In this document: one piece after another, positions 35,648 through 45,332 of the stretch
How positions within the stretch are numbered: the first letter of the stretch is position 1
Layout: every line of letters starts with the position of its first letter
Origin: Candidatus Obscuribacterales bacterium
GTDB taxonomy: Bacteria > Cyanobacteriota > Vampirovibrionia > Obscuribacterales > Obscuribacteraceae
Assembly (NCBI GenBank): GCA_020054205.1
Contig: JAGVLS010000012.1
Location: 1-64,000 of the forward strand
DNA: 64,000 bases
Reading direction: 5' to 3'
Translations under genes and position numbers: made by a program
Notes under the pieces: generated by a model
What the model saw: only the letters and a program-made list of their open reading frames with translations
Databases searched by the model: none
Told to the model about the DNA's origin: nothing

Positions 35648-37105
35648 TTAATTGACAGTATTTGTTTTAGTAGAATTATCTGTTTTTCCAGCAGCTGCTA
35701 AAAATTGTGGTGCAAATTCTACTTTTGTAAATAACTTTCTTTGATTAAGCCAATTTTGTACAACAAATTGTAATTTGTCTTGTTTGACTTTCATCTCCAG
35801 TAAAGGTTTTACTTCTGCTAATGGCATATAACCTGCTTTTTCTTTAGCAGTAACTTTAATGATTTGAAAACCAAGTGGTGTTCTTATAATTTGTGGCAAT
35901 ACTGTGCCAGCTTTTTTTGTCCAAAGAATATCTATCAATTCAGGCTGTACTTGTTGTTTTTCTTGAAAACCTAAATCACCACCATTTTTCCTGGCGCGTG
36001 CTTGCAAATCATCGGTATTTTCATTGGCGAGTTTAGCAAAATTAGCGCCTGACATAGCTTCAGCTAATAAGACTCTTGCTCTGGCTTCTTGCTGTGCCAT
36101 AAATTGAGCTGCCGTTGCATCAAGTTCTTTGCCTTGTAATTTTGGATTAGCCTTTAGTACTTGTGTTTTTATACTTTGAATTGGACCTAAATCACGCTCT
36201 GGGGCAGCAATTAAAATTGTGCTTAAACGAATTCTTTCTCCATGCTTAAGTAAGGACTTGTTTTTATCGTAATAATTTTTGATTTCAGAATTGCTGGCAT
36301 TTATAGATTTTTCTAGTTTTTCTACTTGCATTTTAGCTAATTCTGCTTTTACTATTTCATCTTTAAGAGCATCAGTTGATAGTCCAGTAAATTGTTTTAA
36401 TTGGTCATAAAGCTTGCTGTTTTTAATAGTTAAATAACGGCTTTGTGCTTGTTTGTTGAAGCCTTCGCTTATTGCTCCTTGTCCAAGCAGTTCACGATTA
36501 ACTAATTCAGGCAATAGTCCTTCTTGAATAAGTAAATTGGACATTTTATAAGCAAGCCCAGTATCGGAAACTTCTTTATTGTATTGTTCTTCAGTAATGT
36601 TTTTAGATTTAAGAAATTCTTGGAAATCTTTACCTTTCATCTGTTCAGATTTAGCTGCATTTAATAACTTAGCTTGTTCTTCAGAAGTTAGTGTGACGCC
36701 ACGTTTATTAGCTTCAGATATAAGGCGTGTTCTAGCTACGATGTCACTACTAATTACAGAATTTAATTGTAATTGTTGTACTTTTAGCATGCGCTTATAA
36801 TCAGCAACTGTAATTTTAGTATTACCAACAATATATATAGGCATATTGTCCGGTAATTTATTAATATCTATTTTAAATTGTGGGTTAATAGCTTTATTGG
36901 TATTTTTATCTACATTTTCTGTTGTAGCGGTCTTATTCTCTGTTTTGTTTTCGGCATTAGTAACTGTTTGACTTTCAGTAGTTGATTTAGAATCAGAAGA
37001 TGTCGATGAAGTTTTATCAGGGGCATTTGCACAACCAGCAAGTAAACTAACAAAACAAATGCTAGTTAATACATATTTTGAATACGAATAAATTGAATTT
37101 TTCAA
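35648..37105 (-). CDS. Peptidyl-prolyl isomerase lipoprotein (PrsA/SurA-like)
   Basis: The N-terminus has a lipoprotein signal (ICFVSLLAGC, Cys at ~25), followed by a Ser/Thr/Glu-rich linker to residue ~70. Then comes a SurA_N-type helical chaperone domain, and a parvulin domain at ~285-425 (RLSTILIA, FAKLANENTDD, GGDLGF, LGFQIIKV). It should help fold exported proteins at the outer face of a membrane. The start is a TTG at 37105 with a strong AGGAGG 8 bases upstream. It lies 39 bp downstream of mfd. Confidence 0.9.
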   Translation of the reverse strand: MKNSIYSYSKYVLTSICFVSLLAGCANAPDKTSSTSSDSKSTTESQTVTNAENKTENKTATTENVDKNTNKAINPQFKIDINKLPDNMPIYIVGNTKITVADYKRMLKVQQLQLNSVISSDIVARTRLISEANKRGVTLTSEEQAKLLNAAKSEQMKGKDFQEFLKSKNITEEQYNKEVSDTGLAYKMSNLLIQEGLLPELVNRELLGQGAISEGFNKQAQSRYLTIKNSKLYDQLKQFTGLSTDALKDEIVKAELAKMQVEKLEKSINASNSEIKNYYDKNKSLLKHGERIRLSTILIAAPERDLGPIQSIKTQVLKANPKLQGKELDATAAQFMAQQEARARVLLAEAMSGANFAKLANENTDDLQARARKNGGDLGFQEKQQVQPELIDILWTKKAGTVLPQIIRTPLGFQIIKVTAKEKAGYMPLAEVKPLLEMKVKQDKLQFVVQNWLNQRKLFTKVEFAPQFLAAAGKTDNSTKTNTVN

Positions 37106-37144
37106 GGACGGGTCCTCCTAAAGGATGGTTGTGCTAAAGGGTAG

Positions 37145-40100
37145 TTATGAAGCTTTGCTTTGTTGATAATTCACCATGGCATTTAATAGTTCTTCAATAA
37201 GGTTTAATTGTTCGGGCGGGGTTAAGTCTTCTGTTTTAAGCAAAATGTAAGGGGTGGGCACGATTGTGCCTGATGCACCAGGCTTATAAGTAGTACGTGT
37301 AGCTAAATGTTTTGGTAATTTAGCTTGAATAGGCAACCAATGTTGTAAACGATAGCCCACAGATAATCTAATGCCGACCATATCAGGTTTAATTGCTGTT
37401 ACTCCAGTTTGGCTTGACAATAGGCGTAATTTTACAATTTGTGCTAATTGTTGAACTTCTATTGGAATTGGTCCAAAGCGATCCCGCCATTCTTCTGTAA
37501 GTATTACTAAGGCTCTTTCTGATTTTACATCAGCTAATCTCTTATACTCAATAATTCTATGTCCTTCATCTGGTACATAATTGTCTGGAATAAATGCTGT
37601 CACGTTTATATCAATTTGTGTATCTGGTTCTACTATTACTCTTTGATCTTTAATTTCAGATACTGATTCTTCTAGAATTTTGCAATATAAGTCAAAACCA
37701 ACCGCAAGCATATGTCCGTGTTGTTCGCCACCTAAAATATTACCAACACCACGTATTTCCATGTCTCTTAAAGCAATTTGATAACCAGATCCTAAGCTTG
37801 TAAATTCTTTGATTGCTTTAAGTCGATTTTGTGCTGTTTCAGATATAACTTTATCGGGACGATAAAAGCAATATGCATAAGCTTGTACGTCAGAACGTCC
37901 AACACGTCCACGCAATTGATACAGTTGGGCTAAACCTAATCTATCAGATGAGTCAATAATGATTGTATTAGCATTTGGTATATCCAAACCAGATTCGATA
38001 ATAGTTGTACAAACTAAAATATCATATTCATGATTAGCAAAAGCAAGCATGACATTTTCTAATTCTCTTTCTTGCATTTGCCCATGCCCAATAGCAATGC
38101 GAGCTTCAGGTATTAATTCTTTTAATTCAAAAGCTACACCTTCAATTGTTTCAACTCTATTGTGCACAAAATAAACTTGGCCACCACGTTCTAATTCATG
38201 CAATATGGCAGTGCGTACAACTTGTGGTCTGTATTCACCAATATGAGTTTTAATGGGAGCGCGATTAACAGGTGGAGTATTTATAATTGACATATCGCGA
38301 GCACCAGATAAGGCCATGTGCAAAGTTCTGGGGATAGGAGTAGCTGACATAGTTAATACATCTACCATTACTCTTAAATGTTTTAGTTTTTCTTTGTGCG
38401 CTACGCCAAAGCGATGTTCTTCGTCTATTACTACTAGTCCTAAATCTTTAAAAATAATATCTTTTTGCAAAAGCCTATGTGTACCGATTACTACATCACA
38501 TTCACCAAGAGCTAGTCTGTTTAATACTTCTTTTTGTTCGCGAGCGGTGCGGAAGCGACTTAATAAACCAACTCGAATTGGATAAGGTGCAAATCTATCG
38601 GCTAGAGTATTGAAATGTTGTTGAGCTAAAATTGTAGTTGGCACTAATATTGCTGCTTGTTTGCCTGACATTACAGTTTTAAATATGGAGCGAATTGCTA
38701 TTTCTGTTTTACCAAAGCCAACATCTCCGCATATTAACCTATCCATAGGTTTATTAGATTCCATGTCTGATTTTGTATCAACAATGGCTTGCCATTGATC
38801 AGGTGTTTCGTCATATGGAAAAGCTTCTTCCATTTCATACTGCCATGGTGTGTCAGGTAGACATGAATACCCTTCTTGCTTAGCACGCATAGCATATAAA
38901 TTAGTCAAATCTTCGGCTATTTTTCTAACAGATTTTTTCACCCGTTTTTTGGTTGATTCCCATTCTGCTCCACCCAAGCGTGATAAACGAGGTGCACTGT
39001 CACCTGAGCCACGATAACGAGATAATAAATTTATTTGGTCGACAGGGACATATAGTCTATCGTCACCTAAATATTGTACGCTTAAATATTCACGAGTTTG
39101 ATCGTCGTAAGCAATACGCTGCACGCCAATAAATTGTCCAATGCCATGCTTTACGTGTACAACATAATCGTTAACTTTTAAATCGGTAACAGCAGTAAAA
39201 CGCTCATATGTTTTTTCTGAAACTGGTCGACGATAAGTAGTTGGTCGTCGCTTTTGTCCAAATAATTCAGCATCAGTTACTGACACTAATTTGATATCAT
39301 CTAGTTTAAATCCACCACCAAAACCATGGCGTACAATCCAAACATTATTATTGTGCAAATCTGTTTGGTGCAAATTGTCTTGACTGATATCTAGATTGAT
39401 ATTGCTACCAAGAAGTAAATCAGAAAATGTTAGTCCACCTAAAGTTGAAATTTGATCGCTAGCAGCTGATTCGCTGCTTGTTTTATTACCAGAAGCTAAA
39501 TATATAGCAGAACAATCCCATTCTTTAAGTAGTCCCAATACTCTTTGTGGTTGTTCGGTGGAAATAACTATTTGATTACCTTCTTGTGTCCATTGTCTAA
39601 CTTTTAAAACTAACTGTTTTATTTGGCTATTAAAACGGTCTATATGATGGCAGTCAAATTTGACAACATTTAGTGATTGCTCCGTGTTTGATGTTGACTC
39701 TTCCATTGTCAGTAATGATTCAAGAAATATTTTTTGATAATTTGTTGAATAATTACTATATTCTTCCAATGTCATATGTAATGGACGAGGTAGTGGCAAA
39801 AGACGCCCGGATTGTACGCCTTCTTCATAAGTCTTTGTCAGTTTTTGCTCGTATGATTTAAGGGCCATGGTAATTGTGTCCCACTCATCAAAAAGCAAAA
39901 GAGCATTATTTGGTATGTAATGAAATATAGTGGCAAATGTGTCATGAACAAAAGAGGCATAATATTCTGCTGATTCTGGATATTTGCCCATATCAAAATT
40001 TTGCAGATCATTTTCCATTACGCTGCGCAGAGTTTCTTGTGCTTCATCAGATAATGATTGATTAGCCTCATCAAGTGCTTTTCTTAACTTGTTTTTTAGT

Positions 40101-40828
40101 GTTTCTGTTTCACCAGGAACTATCCACCAGCGAGGTGGTACTACTGTTTTATCGACAGTACCGATAGATCTTTGTGTATCAATATTGATTATGCGAATAG
40201 ATTCTATTTCGTCGCCAAATAATTCAAGACGAATAGGTAGTCCACAAGATGGGAAGATATCAATGATATTTCCTCTTATGCTAAATTCGCCGCGTAAAGT
40301 AACAATTGCTTCTCTTTTGTAACCGAGGGCTATTAATTGTTTGCTTAGATTTCCTATTTCTAATGACTGATTAACATTCAAAAATATTGTGTTGGATTTA
40401 AGAGTGTTTCTATCAAGTACACGTTGAACTAATGCTTGCACTGGCAAAATGACAGTATATGGATCATTGCCTTGATTAATAATATGTTCCAGTACTTCCA
40501 TCTGGTTGGCTATGGTATCTGGGCTATGTAAAACTTGCTCGTAAGGAGATACTTCAGAAGCTGGATATAAATAGACAGGAAAGCGAGTTAAATTGCTAAT
40601 TTCTTGCTGATATCTAGCGGCATGGTGGTTGTCAGAAGATATTAAGAAAAACGGTCTTTTGGTTTCTTGCTGTAAAAAAGACGATACCAAAGATTTAGCC
40701 GAGTCATGTAAACCAATTACATGGACTTCATTCACAGTATTATGACTGACTCGATTTAAGAGTTTGGCATACTGAGGACAGGATAAAAAACGCTGGTATA
40801 GCGCCTGTGCTAAAACATTTTCCTGCAT
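37145..40828 (-). CDS. mfd: Transcription-repair coupling factor
   Basis: The 1227-residue DNA translocase removes stalled RNA polymerase and recruits UvrA. It has an N-terminal UvrB-like region, the RNA-polymerase-interacting CarD-like domain (VVHVKHGIGQFIGVQ), helicase motifs GDVGFGKTE (Lys707) and VIDEEHRFG, SATPIPRT, then the QLRGRVGRS motif and the C-terminal TRCF domain. Length is normal. It heads a reverse unit with the parvulin lipoprotein and the trans-sulfuration enzyme genes. Confidence 0.97.
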   Translation of the reverse strand: MQENVLAQALYQRFLSCPQYAKLLNRVSHNTVNEVHVIGLHDSAKSLVSSFLQQETKRPFFLISSDNHHAARYQQEISNLTRFPVYLYPASEVSPYEQVLHSPDTIANQMEVLEHIINQGNDPYTVILPVQALVQRVLDRNTLKSNTIFLNVNQSLEIGNLSKQLIALGYKREAIVTLRGEFSIRGNIIDIFPSCGLPIRLELFGDEIESIRIINIDTQRSIGTVDKTVVPPRWWIVPGETETLKNKLRKALDEANQSLSDEAQETLRSVMENDLQNFDMGKYPESAEYYASFVHDTFATIFHYIPNNALLLFDEWDTITMALKSYEQKLTKTYEEGVQSGRLLPLPRPLHMTLEEYSNYSTNYQKIFLESLLTMEESTSNTEQSLNVVKFDCHHIDRFNSQIKQLVLKVRQWTQEGNQIVISTEQPQRVLGLLKEWDCSAIYLASGNKTSSESAASDQISTLGGLTFSDLLLGSNINLDISQDNLHQTDLHNNNVWIVRHGFGGGFKLDDIKLVSVTDAELFGQKRRPTTYRRPVSEKTYERFTAVTDLKVNDYVVHVKHGIGQFIGVQRIAYDDQTREYLSVQYLGDDRLYVPVDQINLLSRYRGSGDSAPRLSRLGGAEWESTKKRVKKSVRKIAEDLTNLYAMRAKQEGYSCLPDTPWQYEMEEAFPYDETPDQWQAIVDTKSDMESNKPMDRLICGDVGFGKTEIAIRSIFKTVMSGKQAAILVPTTILAQQHFNTLADRFAPYPIRVGLLSRFRTAREQKEVLNRLALGECDVVIGTHRLLQKDIIFKDLGLVVIDEEHRFGVAHKEKLKHLRVMVDVLTMSATPIPRTLHMALSGARDMSIINTPPVNRAPIKTHIGEYRPQVVRTAILHELERGGQVYFVHNRVETIEGVAFELKELIPEARIAIGHGQMQERELENVMLAFANHEYDILVCTTIIESGLDIPNANTIIIDSSDRLGLAQLYQLRGRVGRSDVQAYAYCFYRPDKVISETAQNRLKAIKEFTSLGSGYQIALRDMEIRGVGNILGGEQHGHMLAVGFDLYCKILEESVSEIKDQRVIVEPDTQIDINVTAFIPDNYVPDEGHRIIEYKRLADVKSERALVILTEEWRDRFGPIPIEVQQLAQIVKLRLLSSQTGVTAIKPDMVGIRLSVGYRLQHWLPIQAKLPKHLATRTTYKPGASGTIVPTPYILLKTEDLTPPEQLNLIEELLNAMVNYQQSKAS

Positions 40829-40984
40829 AACCTAGATTGAACGTAGGGAAACCTTTAATTTTAGCATATCTATATAGCCCCTTGAATATCCTGGCTAATT
40901 CTCGATATTTATTTAGCTTGGCTTTATTGGTAGTAATTTACTATTCTTAAGCTATATTATATGTGGGTGGTTTAGCAGGCAATT
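40829..40984. promoter_or_regulatory. Divergent promoter region of mfd and a TPR gene
   Basis: The 156-bp divergent region is very AT-rich. A possible forward promoter is TTGGCT (40918-40923) with TATTCT (40942-40947) at an 18-bp spacing; TATATT nearby is an alternative -10. No operator-like inverted repeat is obvious. Confidence 0.3.
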
Positions 40985-42382
40985 ATGCTCAAACAAAAGA
41001 AATTTAGCTTAATAGTTTGTATTGCTATATTGATACATTTGTTATTTCAGTTGTTTTTACCTGTTTTTGTTTTAGCTAAACAATATTCTCCTGAAGTAAG
41101 CGCTTTATTGGCTAAAGGAGATGAATATTTAGTCAATCAAGATGATCCGAAAGAAGCAAGCAAGTTTTACCAAGAAGCATTAGTAATTGAGCCTAAATGC
41201 TCACATGCATTTAATCAACTTGGTCTTTGTTATTCACATTTAGGTAAATTACCTGAATCTATCAATGAATTTAAAAAAGCTTTGCAAGTAGATCCTGATT
41301 TTATTCCTAGTTTAGTAAATCTAGGCTCAGCCTTTTATAAGACAAATAAATATACAGAGGCAATTGAATACTATAAAAAAGCTTCTCGGTTAAGAAAAGA
41401 TCGTGATCCGGAAATTTTAGCTAATCTGGCTTCAGCTTTAAGAGATCGCGCTATTTTCGAGCCAGGAGTATTGCAAAGTTTTGATTATGATGAAGCTGAG
41501 TCTTTATACAAAAAAGCAATTACTATAAATAATAATTTTGCCCAAGCACATAATAATTATGCTCTTTTATTGCTTAGACAAAAGTGTTATGAACAAGCAG
41601 AAGAGGAAGTAAGAAAAGCTATTGCTATAAAAAAAGATTATGCCATGGCTTATTACAATTTAGGTTTGATTCAAGAAGCAAAAAATTACTATACCAGCGC
41701 CATCGAGTCTTATAGAAAATCTCTTAAATACGAAACAATATCAGCATATAAAGAAGATACCCGCCGTAAAATAATATCTTTAGGTGGTGATTTGAATGAA
41801 GCTAATTCAGATATTATTGCTAAAAGTTATGCACTAATTCTTAAAAAGAATTGGCAACAAGCAGAAAGTTTATTAGCTAAAGCAATTGCAGGCAATGAAA
41901 GAAATAATGCAATTGTTTGGAATAATTATGGTTTTGTCCTTGCTGAACAAAAAAAATATGATCAAGCAATTAAAGCTTATGATAAAGCAAAAATATTAAT
42001 GCCTAGTCATTTCCCAGCTGTGCATTATAATTTAGGTCAATTATTATTGTCGCAAAATAATTTAGCAGCTTCCGAGAAAGCTTTGCGCGAAGCAATTAGT
42101 CAAGCTAATGGTGGGCATGCTTTAGCTCACAATGCATTGGCTATTGTTTTAAAACAACAAGGTGATTTGAAAGAAGCAATGGAACATTACAATTTAGCTA
42201 TTAGTCAATCAGGTAATGCTTTACCAGTAGTGCATTTTAATAGAGCCATATTATTGCAAAAACAAGGGGCTATTAGAGAGGCTATTATTGAATATAAGAT
42301 ATACCTGGATTCGTCTCCTAATGGCTATAACGCGCGTGCTGCCCGAGAAAGACTTAAAAAACTAGTTTCAAATAAAAATTGA
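40985..42382 (+). CDS. Exported/anchored TPR protein
   Basis: The 465-residue protein starts with a hydrophobic signal peptide or anchor (IVCIAILIHLLFQLFLPVFVLA). The rest is at least eight tetratricopeptide repeats, such as HAFNQLGLCYSHLGKLPES and AMAYYNLGLIQEAKNYY. TPRs form a superhelix for protein binding. It probably sits in the periplasm or at the membrane surface. No partner is visible nearby; mnmA follows after 102 bp. Confidence 0.85.
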   Translation: MLKQKKFSLIVCIAILIHLLFQLFLPVFVLAKQYSPEVSALLAKGDEYLVNQDDPKEASKFYQEALVIEPKCSHAFNQLGLCYSHLGKLPESINEFKKALQVDPDFIPSLVNLGSAFYKTNKYTEAIEYYKKASRLRKDRDPEILANLASALRDRAIFEPGVLQSFDYDEAESLYKKAITINNNFAQAHNNYALLLLRQKCYEQAEEEVRKAIAIKKDYAMAYYNLGLIQEAKNYYTSAIESYRKSLKYETISAYKEDTRRKIISLGGDLNEANSDIIAKSYALILKKNWQQAESLLAKAIAGNERNNAIVWNNYGFVLAEQKKYDQAIKAYDKAKILMPSHFPAVHYNLGQLLLSQNNLAASEKALREAISQANGGHALAHNALAIVLKQQGDLKEAMEHYNLAISQSGNALPVVHFNRAILLQKQGAIREAIIEYKIYLDSSPNGYNARAARERLKKLVSNKN

Positions 42383-42484
42383 ACTATATAATTTGGATTA
42401 ATCTAATGACAAGTGGGGCTATTTATAGTAAATTAGAACTTTTAGCAATGACCGATTGTCGGTAGATACAGCTGTGGTAGATAA

Positions 42485-43642
42485 ATGAGCATTCCCCCAA
42501 CCGATATTAATGAAGATAAGCAAAAAGCACTGGAGACTGTGCTTGAATGCGGGTTGGCTGCAAGCAAAAATCCATTACCCCGCAATCCCAACAAAAAGCG
42601 AGTAGCAGTTTGTATGAGTGGTGGTGTTGATAGCAGCACTACTGCATTGCTTATGCAAGAAGCTGGTTATGATGTAGTTGGTGTTACTGGCTGGTTAATT
42701 AAGTCAGGTAGTCGTTGTTGTGATACAGGCATGATTGATGCTGCTCGTGTGTGTGAACAATTGGAAATTCCACATTATGCTGTTGATTTAAGAGAATTGT
42801 TTAAGTATGAAATCATGGATAATTTCCATACGTCTTATGCGCAAGCTCGTACTCCACTGCCTTGCAGCATGTGCAATACAGTCATTAAGTGGGGAGCGCT
42901 TTTAAATTACAGTAAAAAACATTTGCTGGCGGATTTTATAGCTACTGGGCATTACGCCAGAGTCTTACGTACCGAAGAAGGTGTGAGATTAGCTCGTTCA
43001 AAAGATACAAAAAAAGATCAATCATATGTTTTATGGGGTTTAACTTTAGAACAAGTCGAACAAACTCTTTTGCCTTTAGGTGAATATGTGAAAGATGAGA
43101 TCAGGCAAATTGCTAGTGCTAGCGAATTAGCAACAGCAACTCGCCCTGATAGTCAAGACTTATGTTTTATTCCAAAAGGACAAACAACACAAGAATATTT
43201 AGCTAAGTTTATTGATGAAAAACCGGGTGCCATTATTCATACAGTGACTGGACAAATTCTTGGCACTCATAAAGGTACGCATAATTTTACAATTGGACAA
43301 CGTAAAGGAATTGGTATTGCATACGAAGAACCTCTGTATGTAACATCCATTGATCCAGAAATGAGATCAGTTTATGTTGGTCCAAAAGAATCTTTATTAC
43401 GTAAAAATCTTACTGCTTCACAAGCTAATTGGATAATGAAAGACGTTCCCAATAAGCCTTTTGAAGCATTTGCTAAAATACGTTACAACTCAAAGGTTGA
43501 AAAGGCATTGATTGAACCTCTCCCAGATAATAAAGTTAAAGTTTCATTTTTTGAACCACAACCGGCCATTACTTCCGGCCAAGTTTTGGGCATATATGAT
43601 GAAACTGACACTTATATACTGGGTGGGGGCTGGATAGATTGA
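42485..43642 (+). CDS. mnmA: tRNA 2-thiouridine synthase
   Basis: The enzyme thiolates U34 of tRNA Lys, Glu and Gln. It shows the PP-loop SGGVDSST near residue 45, the catalytic Cys130 in SMCNTVIKW, the persulfide-forming Cys in DSQDLCFIP and GQRKGIGIA. An unusual N-terminal extension of ~35 residues precedes the core, starting at ATG 42485 behind GTGGTAGATAA. Length 385 is slightly above the usual 360. Confidence 0.95.
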   Translation: MSIPPTDINEDKQKALETVLECGLAASKNPLPRNPNKKRVAVCMSGGVDSSTTALLMQEAGYDVVGVTGWLIKSGSRCCDTGMIDAARVCEQLEIPHYAVDLRELFKYEIMDNFHTSYAQARTPLPCSMCNTVIKWGALLNYSKKHLLADFIATGHYARVLRTEEGVRLARSKDTKKDQSYVLWGLTLEQVEQTLLPLGEYVKDEIRQIASASELATATRPDSQDLCFIPKGQTTQEYLAKFIDEKPGAIIHTVTGQILGTHKGTHNFTIGQRKGIGIAYEEPLYVTSIDPEMRSVYVGPKESLLRKNLTASQANWIMKDVPNKPFEAFAKIRYNSKVEKALIEPLPDNKVKVSFFEPQPAITSGQVLGIYDETDTYILGGGWID

Positions 43643-44761
43643 TTGACTAGACTTTTCTTTTATTTTTTAGCTTGTCAAATATGTTTGCTTCTTATTTTGG
43701 AGCAAATGATATTACCTATGCCTGAAAATATGGCAATAGCTAGCGTGTCTAGCCAGAAAGTAAGTAAAAATAAAAGAAAAAAATCTAGCGTAAGTGTTAG
43801 TAAAACTAGTCATTCTCGAGCGACTGTTAGACGTGGCAAACGGACAAGACGTCGCCGGGTTGCACCGAAACCACGTTATGCTTATCCATTGGATTTTTTC
43901 ATGTGGAGGGAACCAGATTTTGATCAAAGCCCATTAAATGAAGAGGCAGCCTACAAAATGAGATCAGCTTTTGGCTGCGGGACTGCTTCTATGTTTATGC
44001 CAATAGACTTAGTAAGAGCAGGCACATTTGTTTATTATCCGTTAAAAGGTGGAATTTTTAAACGTAGAGAACAAGTTAAATATATAGTTGTGCATTCTAC
44101 CGAAACAGGCATTCCGTTAAATGCTAAAAGAGTAATTGATAGTTGGAGCTCAGGTGGTAGGCGTCATCCCGGAGCTCAATTTGTGGTCGATCGTGATGGA
44201 ATTGTTTATATGGCAGTTAGCCCAGAATATGCTACTGTGCACGTCAATATATTTAAAACATTGCCAGGTATCAACAATGATAATACTGTTGGTATTGAAA
44301 TGGTGCATGCAGGTAGCCAGGTATATACTAATGAACAAAGAGCTTCGGTTGTAAGATTAGTTTCTTACTTGCAAGATCGTTTTCATGTTGGTGATGAAAA
44401 CATAATTACACATAAATATGCACAACAAGGTGATCATACCGATCCAGTCAATTTTGATTGGACTGGTTTTCTTGCTATAAAAAATGATTTCCATAAAAAA
44501 GCAAAAGAAACCATGCAAGCAGCTGTTGCTAGCACTCACCAGGAGGAAGCTACAATGACAGTTGATAATGCATCGCAAATTCCGGCCTCATCGGTTTATT
44601 TGGATATTCATCGCGATTTAGGTAAAAGCCAAGATATTGGACTGAGAAAAGAAATAGAAGTGGAACCAGACGTTATTCAACAATTTACTAAGGGCGAAGT
44701 ACAAGATAAAAAGCTCGTGCCAGCTTCAACAATTGTCCCTATAATGACGCCATCTAAATAG
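43643..44761 (+). CDS. N-acetylmuramoyl-L-alanine amidase (Amidase_2) with basic linker
   Basis: The first codon is a TTG directly abutting the mnmA stop codon. The N-terminus is a signal-like segment (LFFYFLACQICLLLILEQM). A Lys/Arg/Ser-rich stretch (~residues 45-75) follows. The amidase domain spans ~130-290, with zinc ligands expected in VVHST, VHVN and DHTDP, plus HPGAQFVVDRDG. It should cleave the MurNAc-L-Ala bond in the periplasm. A C-terminal region of ~80 residues has no recognised domain. The 3' end overlaps the convergent thpR gene by 8 bp. Confidence 0.9.
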   Translation: MTRLFFYFLACQICLLLILEQMILPMPENMAIASVSSQKVSKNKRKKSSVSVSKTSHSRATVRRGKRTRRRRVAPKPRYAYPLDFFMWREPDFDQSPLNEEAAYKMRSAFGCGTASMFMPIDLVRAGTFVYYPLKGGIFKRREQVKYIVVHSTETGIPLNAKRVIDSWSSGGRRHPGAQFVVDRDGIVYMAVSPEYATVHVNIFKTLPGINNDNTVGIEMVHAGSQVYTNEQRASVVRLVSYLQDRFHVGDENIITHKYAQQGDHTDPVNFDWTGFLAIKNDFHKKAKETMQAAVASTHQEEATMTVDNASQIPASSVYLDIHRDLGKSQDIGLRKEIEVEPDVIQQFTKGEVQDKKLVPASTIVPIMTPSK

Positions 44762-45332
44762 TAAGCTCAAATTGTGCTTGAACAATATAATCTGTATTGT
44801 TTTTGCTTATATTACTTTCACTAGCATTGCTTTTAATAAGACAAATATTGTCTATGGTATGTGATATGGGTAAAAATGTTTCAAGAGGAAAAAAGGAAGG
44901 TAGAGTAAGTGGCATTTTTGCTTTCTCTGGTATTCGCAATATAGTAATATGCGGATGAAATTTTTGATTTTCTTTAAATTCGCTTTCTATTGCTTCACGT
45001 ATATTTAGTGCTGATGTGGAAATATCACTTGGTGTTAATACTAAATGGCGAGCATTAGTATTGTTTGGCCAAAATTCTATATTGGAATAAGTGAATTGAC
45101 ATATTTTATTTTGATTGACAATATTTTTTAGTTTATTCACTATCTCAGGTACTAATTCGTCTTCTATTTCACCTAAAAAAAGCCAGGTCAAATGTAATTT
45201 TTTTGGCTTTACCATTTTGACTTTTACTTGCCAAAAATCTTCTAATTGGTTTTTGTGATTATTTAAAGAAGCTAATTTTTGCTGGTCTGAATGAGAAATG
45301 AATGTGCCAATGAATAACCTTTGTTTACTCAA
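44754..45332 (-). CDS. thpR: RNA 2',3'-cyclic phosphodiesterase (LigT-like)
   Basis: The 192-residue 2H phosphoesterase has both HxT motifs: HLTW at ~residues 47-50 and HITI after FHP. It hydrolyses 2',3'-cyclic phosphate RNA ends. It overlaps the upstream FadB-like gene by 4 bp, a sign of translational coupling, though the pathways look unrelated. Confidence 0.9.
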   Translation of the reverse strand: MSKQRLFIGTFISHSDQQKLASLNNHKNQLEDFWQVKVKMVKPKKLHLTWLFLGEIEDELVPEIVNKLKNIVNQNKICQFTYSNIEFWPNNTNARHLVLTPSDISTSALNIREAIESEFKENQKFHPHITILRIPEKAKMPLTLPSFFPLETFLPISHTIDNICLIKSNASESNISKNNTDYIVQAQFELTI

